In this document: piece by piece, positions 22,913 through 34,860 of the stretch
Numbering within the stretch: position 1 is the stretch's first letter
How the letters are laid out: every line of letters begins with the position of its first letter
DNA from: Paraspadella gotoi
Taxonomy: Eukaryota > Chaetognatha
Length of the DNA stretch: 64,000 nucleotides
Direction of reading: 5' to 3'
NCBI GenBank assembly: GCA_051294375.1
Contig: CM119270.1
Coordinates: 13,805,316 to 13,869,315 of the forward strand
Made by a program: the position numbers and the translations under genes
The notes under the pieces: generated by a model
Database searches by the model: none
What the model was told of the DNA's origin: nothing
What the model saw: the letters and a program-made list of their open reading frames with translations, nothing else

Positions 22913-25900
22913 AACTCGCATAAATTATATGTCGCCAAAGCTCGGTGGGTCGGAGCGAGGGAGCTCGAGTGAGGTACTTAAATTTCGTTCGCACTCGGAA
23001 GGTGAGTCGCGAGATAATCTATATTTCAGCTGCGAGATAATCTGGAGCTAATCGCAGCAGGAAGCCACTACCGTGTAGTTTCACCGACGCTCCGCGAATT
23101 CGCGCCCTACGCTCGTCCTAGCGCGCGGTGTGGTACGCCAGGATTCGTCTCGGTCTTCTCCAATTTCTTCTCTTCCGATCCACGCGTCCAACTCGTCGGG
23201 CTATTATTCTCCGTCTTCCGTTTCGTCGTCTCTCTTCTCCAGGATCCAGATATCTCGGGGTCAAGGCCTTTTGGAAAAAATGACTCTCTCATCTACAATC
23301 ATACTTCATCATTCGGGAGAGCCGAGGAGCACTTATTCGTCGTCTCCAGGGCTATAATGAAACAGAATAAAGGCGAAAGAGAAAATATTTTGGTGATAAA
23401 GCGTAGGAAAAAAACCAAAGGTGCATTAAGCGAAAATATCGCGATTGGGGAGTTTACGCAAATTGAAAAAAAAGCAACTTGGATAAATTTAATTCTTAAT
23501 TCTTAATCTGAGGCATTGGCTCATATAACTAGAATTTTGAATCTTCGACCTGAAAATCCAATAAAATATAAATATCGCTCAAAAACTCGCATTCTTCCAG
23601 GTCCAAAATCTTTTTTTTTTTTTTGCGCTGAAAAAATTGGCGAGAATGCTCCCGAAGATGTTCCATGAGAATGGAGACAGTATTGAGTGGAATCGATTAT
23701 GCAGAATCGATTTAGAGACGAACGAGCACGACGGAAGCGTCGCTCGAGGATTCGTTGGATTTCCGGACATCGAGAAACACCGATTTAGTTCAGCGAAGAG
23801 AAAAGGGAAGCGATGCTGGCAGAGTATACCGTTAGAGGAAGGGAAGAATACACGCGAGTACAGTCAATTGGTCTCTGGCCTTTTTTGTAAGCGAATAAAA
23901 GGAATAAATGATAGAGATATTCCTAGGCAGTTTATGAAGACGAGAAGCGAATCTCTGAATTCGAGCCACCGATGTTGCGCAATATTGTTGACGGACGACG
24001 ACGACGACGGCGACGACGCACGACGACGACGACGACTGACCGTTGGGGTGATGACGGAGACGAAAAAAAGTGTCGCAGAGCAAAAAAACGAGTTTCTAGG
24101 AAGAATTGCAAACTCAAAAGCCCATGATTGACCCAAGCAAGGACATACAGCGAATTTTTGAAATATAAAGACAGCTGTAACTGTTTCCCTTGTAAGTCGT
24201 TTTCAAGACCTTTTATGACAATTGAACACCCACCGTCCAGCCGGTCGCACGCGTCTAGAAGGTCGATCCTTCCCCCTCTTCTTCCGACTAGCATGAAGTT
24301 GCTCGTTCCTCACTACAGCGCTTTCACGGCTTCGGTTTTCATCCCACCATCGATTTCGCGATGGCGAAAACCCGAGCCTTTGCATCCATCATTTCTCGCG
24401 GGTCTGAGGTAAGGCAAACGAAAAACGTGGACCGCATTCAACTCGCCAAACTTATCTTTCCTCGCAGAAAACACCGCAGCCAATCTCGGACCCTAAATAG
24501 TATTTAGTCCAATCTCGTGTTCCACACAATTATCTCCCTGCAAGATCGCGTTTATCTTAATCTCATCTTCCGCACTAAAAGGATGCGCAGCCAAATACTT
24601 ATCTCCGCTCAATATAAATCGGAGTCCAATTTTCATCTTCAAAATATATTCTTGCCCAAGTCTCGCCTCAACATCATTTGGCTCATTGCATCTCGCTCGC
24701 ATTCACTCTGCCCTTTCATTTATCTCCCGGTCTATTTTATTCTATTTTATCATCGCTTCCTCAACTTAGACCGCTGGTTCCATCTGTCCAGACCCGAGCT
24801 GGCGGTCTAAAACTATAACTATAAAAATGATTATAAATCTGAGCGAGTATAAATTTCGACTAGGCGTTGTTTAATCATTCACCTGGCTTTTTTAAGCTTC
24901 CACGCACTTTAAGCAACATGGCTTACTGGGTATCTTCTCCTAATCTGCGCACTCGCATCATTATATATGGCTCGGCTACCTGCGCGCCCTCCCTCACTTT
25001 ACTTACTCATATCCCGACCCTCAATCATCACGCCTCCCTTCAACAACTCCATCAAGCCGCAATCGACTTAGCGCCTTCATGACTGAATGTCAAGTAAATG
25101 AATATGTACAATTGTACAACGGTATGAATGAAATAAAATCTTCATATTGGTTGTACGCCGGGGAATTTTTTGGTGGCCGAAGTTTATGATTATTTTAGTA
25201 AAAATAATAAGGTAAATAAGAAATTAGGGAAAGCCGGAGACAAGAGATTATTCCTCTCGAAGCCGCCACGCAAACATCACAAACAAACGCCCCCGGCCCA
25301 GTATCCTTGTCCTCGACCTTTCACCCACCCTCAGACCCTTTCCTCAACCGAATTTCGTCTTTTGCTCCAAATTCGAAATAAAGAATAACAAGTGGAATTT
25401 AACGATTTCTCCGGGCGCCGAAAGGCAAACCTGCGTTCGGAAGGCTGGGGTTTAAGGGGCAGGAGCCCGTGGCGGCGGGTGGGGGAGAGCGAGGTTTAGT
25501 TTGTGAACCAGGGGGGTCGCCCTAAACGGGGTGAGGGTGAAGACGGTGGACCGCAATAAGTAAGTGAGCTTCGGACTGGCGTTGGTGTTATAATGGGAAG
25601 GGGGTCTTGTCAGTGGCAGTGGTGGGACAGAAGGCAAAATAGGTTTTGCGGGAAAAGTTTACAAATTAAAATTGGACATATTGCGTCCACAATGATATCA
25701 ATTAAAATTCGCCGGTGTTTTTTCGGCGACATTTCTACCTTTGGGCGTCACGAGAGAAGACAAACGTGATAAAGGTATTTCTGTTTGTTGTTGTTTTTTT
25801 TTATATTGGTGGCGGCCTCGGTTTTCGTTCACAAGTTTATTATTTTGGTTTTTTTTTTTCACAGTGATAAGCAGGTTCGATGCTCGGGTTCAGTAAATAC

Positions 25901-26393
25901 ATACACTACTTTTTGGTGTTCTGTTCTACTTAAAAGTCGTCTATGTACTTCGCTTCAATCTAGGACTTCTACTTATATTGTCATTACTTCTTCAGTGGTA
26001 TATTTTGATTCGTGAAAACTCATTCTACATGTCTTGATTACATTTTTATTGACTGCATTCGAATTTCGCAAAAATAAGTTACAAACGAGAGAGAGCAGTG
26101 GGATGTCTTATCAGTCATAGAGAGAGAGGCGTTTTAATGGGGCGGAAGTTATATGGCTAGGAAGCAGACGCAGGAAGAGAGATTGAGCGAGAGAGGAGAG
26201 AGAGAGAACGACACCGCGAACGTAGAGGGGAGAATTGGAAAACATACAGACAGACGAAACGGGTGAGACTGGGAATAAGATGGAAAGGGAAAGAGAGATC
26301 CACTTGTAGGTTTTCTGGGGCAAATTTTTGAATTTTTACGCCTTTAAACGAATATACAAGAAAAAAAAAGGAGAGAGAGCGGAGAGAGAGGGA

Positions 26394-26428
<35 letters not shown>

Positions 26429-26539
26429 GAGAGGGAGAGGAGAGGAGAGCAGAGAATTGGATATTCGCGAGAAGGAGAAGAGAATTAAACTCCTCGATCC
26501 AACACAATTCCTCGAGCGATGATGCGTTCGATGGGAACA
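22913..26539. other. Unique-looking interval without a supported gene
   Basis: A 164-codon frame at 23637-24131 (+) has no recognised similarity, ends in a GAC array and lacks an ATG at its edge. 24430-25080 is pyrimidine-leaning unique sequence with a few frames under 100 codons. AATAAA occurs near 25132, and a GA-rich stretch lies at 26390-26440. Nothing here can be named. Confidence 0.45.
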
Positions 26540-28790
26540 ATCATTTTGTTGTTGTCGCAGGCCGGTTCTTGTTTTCGTTTATGGCCGAGTTTCTTTTCGT
26601 TCGATATTTCGGTGATTGGCTAAAAATATTCTCGGCGTGAATCTCGGGTGCACCGTCGATTCACTCTATTCGCTCCGGGTCACCGAACCAGTCACGCGAG
26701 CGCTCAAACGCACGACGCCGTCACAAATGACAGGACCACGTCTGTGTACCAAACTAACTTTCTCGCGACTTTAGACGACCGAAAATTCGTGAAGGCGGAA
26801 ATCGGGAATCGAGAGTGCATTCTTCCCACGTCGCCCGAGGTTAAGGTTTGAGTTTAAGCTTCAAGGTTTGAGTTTTGTATGTTAAGATTAGGTAAGTTTA
26901 AAGTTTAGTTTAAGTTAAAAGTTTGGAGTCAAGTTGAAGTTTTTCGATTGAGTTCGATATGTATGGGGTTTTAAGGTTTTTAAAATTTCTTCTAGCCTAA
27001 GTTAAGAATAAATTATTGATTTTGGGACCCTTCGATGAGTGCCCACTCTTTCTCGTAATTGTGAGGAATAAAGATTCATAAACATGTCATTTATTATCAA
27101 GACGTCGTTTACAATATTTAAGCTTGCTAAACAACCTCCGCTCATAGCTGCCATTCTGAGGTCATCCAATTTTTTTTTCAACTTTGATAGCAAAAATTTA
27201 TAATCGATTTTGGTCAGGTTTTAAGGTAATGTTCTTTCGTTGAAAGTTTGCTGCTGAGATAAAAGAGACCAGAGAGAGAAAAAGAGAGTCGATAATAAAA
27301 GTCCGAAAATTGATGTATTCCATTTGAAGAACGACGACGACGGCGAACAAGAACGACGACATCGGTTCGATTGTAACGACGACGAATGAGACTCCGTGAC
27401 AATATTAAATGTGACCGACAGCAACGTGACGGCGACGGGACGACGACGACGACTCGAACGTCTTCGCGTGACCGTCATGCCCGCCCCGGATGCGAAGCAG
27501 GTCAGTTCGAAACTTACCAAGGTAAGTTTTAAGTCGAGGTCAAAAAAGGACGTTTGCTGAGGTTAGGAAAATCTGGGGAGAGAATTCTATTATTTTTTAC
27601 AAAAAGGTTTGTGCTTATTCGTCACTTATGTCATGTTACGGCTCCACTTCACAGTGCTTATTATAAGTGATTTTGCCGACGGAAATTGTTTCTCTCAAAA
27701 AAAAAAAAAAAGTGAATTTTGTCGAAAGGAATCGATTTCTTCTCTTCTTCTTTCTTCTTCTTTAAATTCGACTTGCCTTCTGTTTCGCCCAAATTCGCCG
27801 CAGGTTCGCCGCAGTTTTCGGCCCGATTCCACCCCCCCCACAAGATTTCTCTCAACTTCCGATGGTGCGACGGGCCAAAAACTTTCTTTTCGAAATTCCC
27901 AGTCCAGACTGATCGGTTTTGTCTGAGTAGAGCGGGCGTCATAGCGGGGCTCGTTGAAAGAAGGGCGTCTATGGGAGCCTGCAGGGCCCCGGAGCCAATG
28001 CCTTCGACGTTGCCACCCTACGATGTGCGTCCTTCTTTCGGGCCTTTGGGGCCCGAGTCTGTGTTTTTCGAATGACAAGTCATCATCAAATATAAATATA
28101 ACGTAAAAATATTTAGTCATATTAATCACGAAGCCCAAAAAAAGTAGTTTTTAATTTTCTAGAAAAAAAAAAAAAGGTGACGCTGACGAATTTCGGAGTG
28201 GTCGTCGAGAAGGTTTCGTTAAGTTTCTGTGGACGCAAGAGCCGTCATTTTCGTCAAGTGTCTCGTGAACTGAACTGATTCTGCTCTGGTCCCAGTCATT
28301 TATCAACGCTGTGTTCTGTGAACATCGGGGTCGGTAGGAAGGATTTTTAAAAAGGTTAGCAATAAATATCCATAAAAATGTAATGAGAAATTAAATAAAA
28401 AGTATTTAATTAAAAATAAATAACAGTATGATTTATTATTAAATTAATTATGTAAAATATAAATATAAAGTAAGACAATTCAATTAAAAATAATTCTCTC
28501 TTTCTCCTCTCCTATTCGGGTTAATCGAAGTTTTGGGTTCTTTAATACATAAATTGAAAAAAAAAAAAATTATCAGTTTTTTAATTATCGAATATATTAA
28601 TTACAAAAAAACACTCTACTTTACCGTCGTATCCTTTAAAGGGAATGGAAAATCTTCATTTTCGAGATTTCCCATTTTTTCTCTTTCAAGGTCCCAGATC
28701 CATTTTCTTTCAAACTCACCTCTTTCTCAATCTTTCTTTCAAACTCATTCTCACTTCCAATTCATTTTCTTGCCACCCAAAGGGGGCCAG
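26540..28790. repeat. Tandem ~2 kb unit, copy 1
   Basis: 26840-28790 is a direct repeat of 30200-32150 and an inverted repeat of about 44960-46985. Upstream (26540-26840) it also aligns to 46985-47230 inverted, but with much more divergence. It lacks about 28 bases near 27025 that copies 2 and 3 share (AGGCCCTCTGTGTAATTTTA region). It is therefore a separate, older copy and not another read of the same molecule. Homology ends in a CTTTCAAA-rich stretch at about 28790, where the GC-rich island begins. Confidence 0.85.
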
Positions 28791-28794
28791 GGCA

Positions 28795-29761
28795 GAAGCG
28801 TGACACGGGAACGAGCGGGACGACAGCGAAGGCGCCCGCTCGCACTCGCCGCTCGCTGCGCGCGCGCGCTGCGCGCGCGCTGCGCGCAGGAGAGCAGAGG
28901 GACAGAGAAAGAGAATGGTGAAAAAGCAAGTGGTGAAAAGAGGTTGGGTGGAAGAAGCAAGGAGCTGAGGACTTGAGGGGGGAGAAAGGTGTGTGGGGTC
29001 CGGGGGCAGGGGGGCTGCGGCGGATGTTCGGGTGGTGGCGGGCAAATGGGGGGTGTTGTGTCACCGGGGGTCAGACTGTGGGCGGCGAGAAGGACCCGGC
29101 CATGGACCGGTCACAGGGCCAGCTGGCTGCCAGGGCACGGTAGGGCCGTGCAGGCACGCGCAGCGGCGCCATAGGCGCCATGCCATGTCGGCTCTGCGTT
29201 GCCGGAATGTCCGAGTGTGTGCCACCGGGGCCGGCTGTGGTGTGAGGGGGATGGCGCATGCCCACCAGCAGGTGGATGTCCGCAAGAGGCAAGGGTGTGC
29301 GACGTGGATGGTGACGAATGAACGGGAAAGGACACTACCGTGCCAGCCACGAAATCCGCACAGGCTCGTCGCCGGCTTCATTGGCGTGCTGGTGGGGGAA
29401 GGGCACGAAAGTGTCCCGCCCCCCCAAAGTCACGTCGGGACCTCAGGAGGGTGGTTGGGCGGGTGTGGTGTGGGTGGCCGGTGGTGAGTGTGGGGCAAAG
29501 GGGGAGGAAAGCGCCTGTCAGTGTGAGGTCGTGGACCCGGGGACTCCGAGGAACGGGGCTGGGCATGACGAAGCGTGCGGGGTGGAGCAGAAAAGGGACC
29601 AGGAGAAGGAAGAGAGGGCAGGAGGGGCAACCATGGGAAGAAAGGAGAGAGCCCGGGGGGCGAATCCACGAGCCAAGCGAAAAAGCGAGAGGAGTACTTT
29701 GACGCGGCGTAACGGGCGCGCTTGGCTGCGACGGTCGGTGGGGCGGAAGAGGCTGGAGGGA
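28795..29761. other. GC-rich island of unknown origin
   Basis: Almost 1 kb of strongly GC-rich sequence, by eye well above 60%. It starts abruptly inside copy 1 of the tandem unit and ends at a 25-N gap. It opens with alternating GCGCGCGCGC and TGCGCGCGCG tracts (28858-28890) and continues with G-rich, GTG-rich sequence. Frames of 100-164 codons exist on both strands, as GC-rich DNA allows by chance. None resembles a known protein, and no rRNA core sequence was recognised. It could be foreign or contaminant sequence, a mis-joined read, a GC-rich repeat or a CpG-island promoter. Confidence 0.7.
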
Positions 29762-29786
29762 NNNNNNNNNNNNNNNNNNNNNNNNN
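29762..29786. other. 25-N gap at the end of the GC-rich island
   Basis: Exactly 25 N. The left side is the GC island. The right side (29787-29872) matches 47680-47767 inverted. Confidence 0.97.
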
Positions 29787-29872
29787 GACCGACGGCACCG
29801 TACCTGCGTGCGCCCCTGCGTGCGCGCGTGTGTGGTCACCGGTTCGTCGGGTTTTTATTTTACTTTCTTCTC
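29787..29872. repeat. Short inverted-repeat block (partner 47680-47767)
   Basis: GACCGACGGCACCGTACCTG and the sequence after it through the ACTTTCTTCTC edge of the next gap match 47680-47767 inverted. In the right copy this block is contiguous with the partner of 22039-22905. On the left, 22905 and 29787 are 6.9 kb apart. Confidence 0.85.
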
Positions 29873-30157
29873 NNNNNNNNNNNNNNNNNNNNNNNNNNNN
29901 NNNNNNNNNNNNNNNNNNNNNNNNNNNNNNNNNNNNNNNNNNNNNNNNNNNNNNNNNNNNNNNNNNNNNNNNNNNNNNNNNNNNNNNNNNNNNNNNNNNN
30001 NNNNNNNNNNNNNNNNNNNNNNNNNNNNNNNNNNNNNNNNNNNNNNNNNNNNNNNNNNNNNNNNNNNNNNNNNNNNNNNNNNNNNNNNNNNNNNNNNNNN
30101 NNNNNNNNNNNNNNNNNNNNNNNNNNNNNNNNNNNNNNNNNNNNNNNNNNNNNNNNN
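29873..30157. other. Gap of 285 N before copy 2
   Basis: The corresponding place in the inverted arm (about 46990-47680) contains (CT)n and (GA)n arrays at 47288-47371 and 47597-47650, so the gap is probably repeat-caused. Confidence 0.9.
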
Positions 30158-30711
30158 GCGAATCGGGGAATCGCGAGTGCATCTCTTCCGCATCGTCACC
30201 CGAGGTTAAGGTTTCAGTTTAAGCTTCAAGTTTTGAGTTTTTTATGTTAAGATTTAAGGTATAGTTTAAAGTTTGAGTTAAGTTTAAAGTTGGAGTTCAA
30301 GTTGAAGTTTCGATTGAGTTCGATATGTATGGGGTTTTAAGGTTTTTAAATTTTTTCTAGCCTAGTCTCAAGAATAAATTATAGGCCCTCTGTGTAATTT
30401 TAGGAGTTTGATTTTGGGACCCTTCGATGAGTGCCACTCTTTCTCGTAATTGTGAGGAATAAAGATTCATAAACATTCATTTATGATTAAGACGTCTTTA
30501 CATATTTAACTTGCTAAACACCTCCGCTTCATAGCTGCCAATTCTGAGGTCATCCAATTTTTTTTTCACTTTGATAGGCAAAATTTATAATCGATTTTGG
30601 GTCAGGTTTTCGGTAAGTTCTTTCGTTGAAAGTTTGCTGCCTGAGATAAAGAGACCAAGAGAGAGAAAAAGAGAGTCGATAATAAAAGTCGAAATTGTGT
30701 ATTCATTTGAA

Positions 30712-30744
<33 letters not shown>

Positions 30745-30770
30745 CATCGGTCGATTGTAACGACTGACGA

Positions 30771-30901
30771 ATGAGACTCGTGACAATATTTCATGTGACC
30801 GACAGCAACGTGACCGTGACGACGACGACGACGACGACGACGTCTTCGCGTGACCGTCATCCGCGCCCCGGAGCGAAGCAGGTCAGTTCGAACTTACCAA
30901 G
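30771..30901 (+). CDS. Candidate first coding exon, present in three copies, unrecognised
   Basis: ATG at 30771 follows an in-frame TGA six bases upstream. The frame runs 43 codons through an (ACG)n poly-Thr run to CTTACCAAG|GTAAGTTTT (30901/30902), an excellent 5' splice-site match. The same segment with the same donor occurs in copy 1 (about 27387-27521, +) and inverted near 46240-46407. The ATG AGA CTC start and the donor are kept, while the trinucleotide array and several single bases differ. The predicted peptide has no known domain. The copies are shared by duplication, so conservation of the donor is weak evidence. It could also be a non-coding 5' exon at a CpG-rich promoter. Confidence 0.25.
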
Positions 30902-31269
30902 GTAAGTTTTAAGTCGAGGGTCAAAAAAAGGGACGTTTGCTGAGGTTAGGAGATCTGGGGAGAGAATTCATTATTTTTTTACAAAAGATTTTGCTTATTC
31001 GTCGCTATGTCATGTACGCTCCACTTCCACAGTGCTTATTATAAGTGAATTTGCCGACGGAAATTGTTTCTCAAAAAAAAAAAAGTGAATTTTGTCGAAA
31101 GGAATCGATTTCTTCTTCTTCTTCTTCTTCTTCTTCTTTAATTTCGACTTGCCTTCTGTTTCGCCTCAAATTCGCCGCAGGTTCGCCGCAGTTTCGCCGA
31201 TTCCCCCCCCCCACAAGATTCTCTCAACTTCCGATGGTCGACGCCGAAAACTTTCTTTTCGAAATTCCC

Positions 31270-31440
31270 AGTCAGACTGATCGGTTTTGTCTGAGTAGAG
31301 CGCGGCGTCAATAGCGGGGCTCGTTGAAGAGGGCGTCTATGGGAGCCGTGCCAGGCCCAGAGCTAATGCCTCGACGTTGCCACGCATCCGATGTCGTCCT
31401 TCTTTTCGGGCCTTTGGGGCCCCGAGTCTGTTTTTCGAAT
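31270..31440. other. GC-richer segment shared by all three unit copies
   Basis: Between about 31270 and 31440 (copy 1 about 27890-28060, copy 3 about 45700-45860 inverted) the unit turns GC-rich, including CGGGCCTTTGGGGCCCCGAG. In copy 3 a 98-codon frame (45679-45975, +) crosses it with an ordinary amino-acid mix. One-base indels break that frame in the other copies. An exon is possible, and the donor-like sequence at 30902 would be on the opposite strand to that frame. No function is assigned. Confidence 0.25.
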
Positions 31441-32426
31441 GACAAGTTTCATCATCAAATATAAATATACGTAAAAATATTTAGTCATATTAATCATGAA
31501 GCCCAAAATAAAGTAGTTTTATTTTTCTAGAAAAAAAAAAGTGACGCTGACGAATTTCGGAGTGTCGGTCGAGAAGGTTCGTTAAGTTTCGTGACGCAAG
31601 AGCCGTCATTTCGTCAAGTGTCTCGTGACTGAACTGATTCTGCTCTGGTCCAGTCATTTATCACGACTGTGTTCTGTGAACATCGGGGTTCGGTAGGAAG
31701 GATTTTTTAAAAGGTAGCAATAAATATCCAATAAAAATGTAGATGAGAATTAAATAAAAAAGTATTTAATTAAAAATAAATAACAGTTATGATTTATTAT
31801 TAAATTAATTATGTAAATATAAAAATATAAAGTAAGACAATTCAATTAAAAATAATTCTCTCTTCTCTACTCTGATTCGTTAATCGAAGTTTTGTTCTTT
31901 AATACATAAATTGAAAAAAAAAATTATCAAGTTTTTTTAATTAATCGAAATATATTAATTACAAAAAAAACTCTATCTTTAGCCGTCGTATCCCTTTAAA
32001 AAGGGGAAATGAAAATCTTCCATTTTTCGATGATTTCCCATTTTTCCTCTTTCAAGTCTCCAGATCCACTTTTTCTTTCAAACTTCATCTCACTTTCAAA
32101 TTCATTTTTCTTTCAAACTTCATCTCACTTTCCAATTCATTTTTCTTTCAAAGTCGTTTTCCTTTCAAAACATTTTCTTCAATTTTACTTTCGAAATCGT
32201 TTTTTTTTTCCTTTTTTTTTCTTCTTTCCTTTTCGGACCAATTTTCTTTCGAATAATTTCCCGTCCGAAACTTTTTTTTTAAATCGTGTTTTTTGTTTTC
32301 ACTTTTTTTTTTGTTTTTTGTCGTTTTTTTTTGGCGAAAATCTGCCAGACGAAGAAGACGCTCCGAAAGTAAATCTTCCTTTAACGACCCAAAAACTTAC
32401 TTTTTTTTCTCATCTTACAACGAGAG

Positions 32427-32428
32427 AT

Positions 32429-32526
<98 letters not shown>
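32427..32526 (+). repeat. (GA)n microsatellite (partner (CT)n at 44638-44692)
   Basis: About 100 bases of GA with GG and ATG interruptions. The inverted partner is shorter, so the array length differs between arms. Confidence 0.9.
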
Positions 32527-33095
32527 GAAATCTATGTTTAATCAAGTGGATATTAATGGTACTCAATGAGCGAGCAAAGAGTACGCTCGTCCCGAAAGAG
32601 TTCCAGAAACCACCAGTACGAATTTTGTTAAGTAATTCATTATTATAATTCAAAATGTAAGAACGTAGACAGAAAGGAAAACGTATTATTGCGTCAAAAC
32701 TCGCAATTTTAATAAATATGTAGCAAAATTGTAATTTAACGAGTTACTATGAATGCTATGAAACGCAAAGGGAGGTATAGTTAGTAAAGATTATAAACGG
32801 GAGAAACATTACTTTTTATCCCCTTTTCTCACTTTTCTTTTTCACTCTCTCTCCAAATTTCTCTTTCTCTTCTCTCCTCACCCAATTCCCAACTTCTGCT
32901 TTTCTATTCTTCTTTTCTTTCTCACTTTTCGTTTTCTGTCCTCAATTTTGTCCTCAGACTGAGGCTCAATTCTCCTTCTCTTTTCCTATACCTTTTTTTT
33001 CGCCGCCCACGTCTTCGCTCTTACTTTTTATTGATTTTACTGAAATACTCGTCACCAAAATTTCTATCGCTTAACCCAGATTCTCTCTTTGCTCA

Positions 33096-33815
33096 ACCCC
33101 CGATTCTCCCAATCCCATCGCTCAACCTCCCAATTCTCCCATCGCTCAACCCCGAATTCTCCCATCACTCAACCCATAATTCTCCCATCCTCGGCATACC
33201 TTCACACCACAATTCTCCTATCGCTCAACCCATTCTCCCCATTGCTTCATACCCTAAATTCTCCATTCATTCAATCCCAAATATTCTCTCATCGCTCATC
33301 CCCCAATTCTCCGATCGCTCATCCACCAATTCTCTCATCACTCATCCGCCCAAATTCTCCCATCGATCCTCCTCAATTCTTGCCATTTGGCTCATCCCTC
33401 CAATTCTCACAATGCTCATTCCCCCAATTCTCATCTCCCATCGCTTATCGCCTTTCATTTTCCCCATCCCTTCATTCCCAATTCTCAGCATCGCATCATC
33501 CCATCAATTCTCATTCGCTCATTCCTCAATTCTCAGCATCGCTCATCCTCAATTCTCCCATGCGGCCTCATTCTCAATCTTCGCCCATCGCTCACCCTCA
33601 ATTCTCCCCATCGCTCAAACCCCATCAATTCCCTCACATCGCTCATTCTCAATTTCTCGCCATCGTTATCATATTCATTCAATTCTCCCATCGTGCTCAA
33701 CCTCTCAATTCCTCCGCCATCGNNNNNNNNNNNNNNNNNNNNNNNNNAATTCTCCCATCGCTCATTCCTCAATTCTCCCATCGCTCAACCCTCAATTCTC
33801 CCATCGCTTCAAATC
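33096..33815 (+). repeat. 22-bp minisatellite, left-arm copy
   Basis: Units of about 22-24 bases with consensus CAATTCTCCCATCGCTCAAC plus CC repeat about 30 times. A 25-N gap (33723-33747) interrupts the array. Many units carry one-base insertions. The frame across the array gives an Ile-Pro-Ser-Leu repeat that breaks with the indels, so it is not a protein repeat. The inverted array at 43585-44060 is about a third shorter. Confidence 0.9.
33723..33747. other. 25-N gap inside the 22-bp minisatellite
   Basis: Exactly 25 N with minisatellite units on both sides. Confidence 0.97.
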
Positions 33816-34860
33816 GCTTTTTAAGAGTCGACGAAAGATGAATTCCCTTCGGAACTTTAAGACAAAATCTTTTTTTAAAAAAAGACAAAAAAAAACTTTT
33901 CTCGGGTGAAAAAAAAAAGGACAAAATTACAAGAAGGAATTCCGACGAGTGAAAACAAAAAGCGAAACTTGGTTGAACACAATCGAACGAATATTATAAT
34001 GTACGACTATATAATATACGACTGTACAATATACATAAGTACTAATGTCTATATGTACGAATATACTTTTCTTTTTAGTGATAATTTTCTTTCACGTTTC
34101 TTCCGAAGGCTTCGTCCGGGCTCGTCCGATTCCGCCCGGGATTTCACTGGGTGTGAACCGGAAAAATGTGAAAACAAAATGATCGTTTCAAATTCGAGGT
34201 TCCAAACAGAATCGCTTTCTTGTTCGAAACAAAAAGAACAAACATTACGCTAGTTAGAAAATATAAATACTTACTATCTATATATCAACATTCTCTTTAC
34301 CTTCAGCGTTTTTCTCCGTCTAGCGCCCTCCTCGGGTCAAATATATATACAGTCCTTGTTTTAAACTCAAATACAGAAAGAATGTTTGCCTACAAAGAGA
34401 AACAATATCGTCTGTTTGGTTGAAATACAGTCTCCTTTCTCTCCTCAGTTTGAAAACAAACGTTTGTGATAGACTTTTTTTTCCCTCTTCGCCAAAAAAA
34501 TGATTCACATCTCAAGAAAGAGAGAAAAAAGGCCATTCGCCGCTCAGGCCGTGTGACCTCTGACCCCGGTGCCCTTATTAGCCCTCAGTCCAGCCCTTCA
34601 ATCGACAATCGTTTTTGGAGCCGAGATCCCGGAAGAGGTTTCACTCTCTCTCTTTCCTCTCTCTCTCTTCTCTCTTCTCTCTTACTCTATCGTCTCAGTT
34701 CTCTAACTCTCTCTTCTCTTCTATTCTCATCTCATGTCCTCTCTCTCACATCATCTTCTTCGCCCGTTCTGGTCTCTCTCGCTCATGGGTGGTCTTATTC
34801 TCTACCTTCGCACTCTCTGTCCTCCCTCTCACCTGAGTAAAAACAAAGCGGGTTTCAAAT

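Larger units (their letters stand above)
30158..34860. repeat. Palindrome 2, left arm (includes tandem unit copy 2)
   Basis: It matches 41975-46985 inverted, from CGAGGTTAAGGTTTCAGTTT near 30200 through the CACCTGAGTAAAAACAAAGC stretch near 34840. It carries tandem unit copy 2 (30158-32150), a CTTTCAAA-type repeat (32045-32170), a GA tract (32427-32526), the 22-bp minisatellite (33096-33815) and conserved GC-richer spots. Copies 2 and 3 differ mainly by scattered one-base indels. Tandem-array length differs and a ~600-bp insertion is present only in the right arm. Confidence 0.9.

Noticed and set aside
23637-24131. 164-codon + strand frame
   Set aside because: It opens without an ATG at its edge, includes a GAC array and has an unremarkable composition with no recognised domain or splice sites. 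Left as unassigned.
27695-28138. Protein-coding gene spanning the shared GC-richer segment of the ~2 kb unit
   Set aside because: Different copies are open in different frames because of one-base indels, and splice signals do not agree with any one strand. Kept only as a possible exon region.
28993-29487. 164-codon and overlapping frames in the GC-rich island
   Set aside because: GC-rich DNA has few stop codons, so long frames on both strands are expected. None resembles a known protein.
33031-33909. Overlapping 145-292-codon frames with Ile-Pro-Ser-Leu repeats
   Set aside because: They come from the 22-bp minisatellite. A 22-base unit does not keep frame, and all three frames are open.
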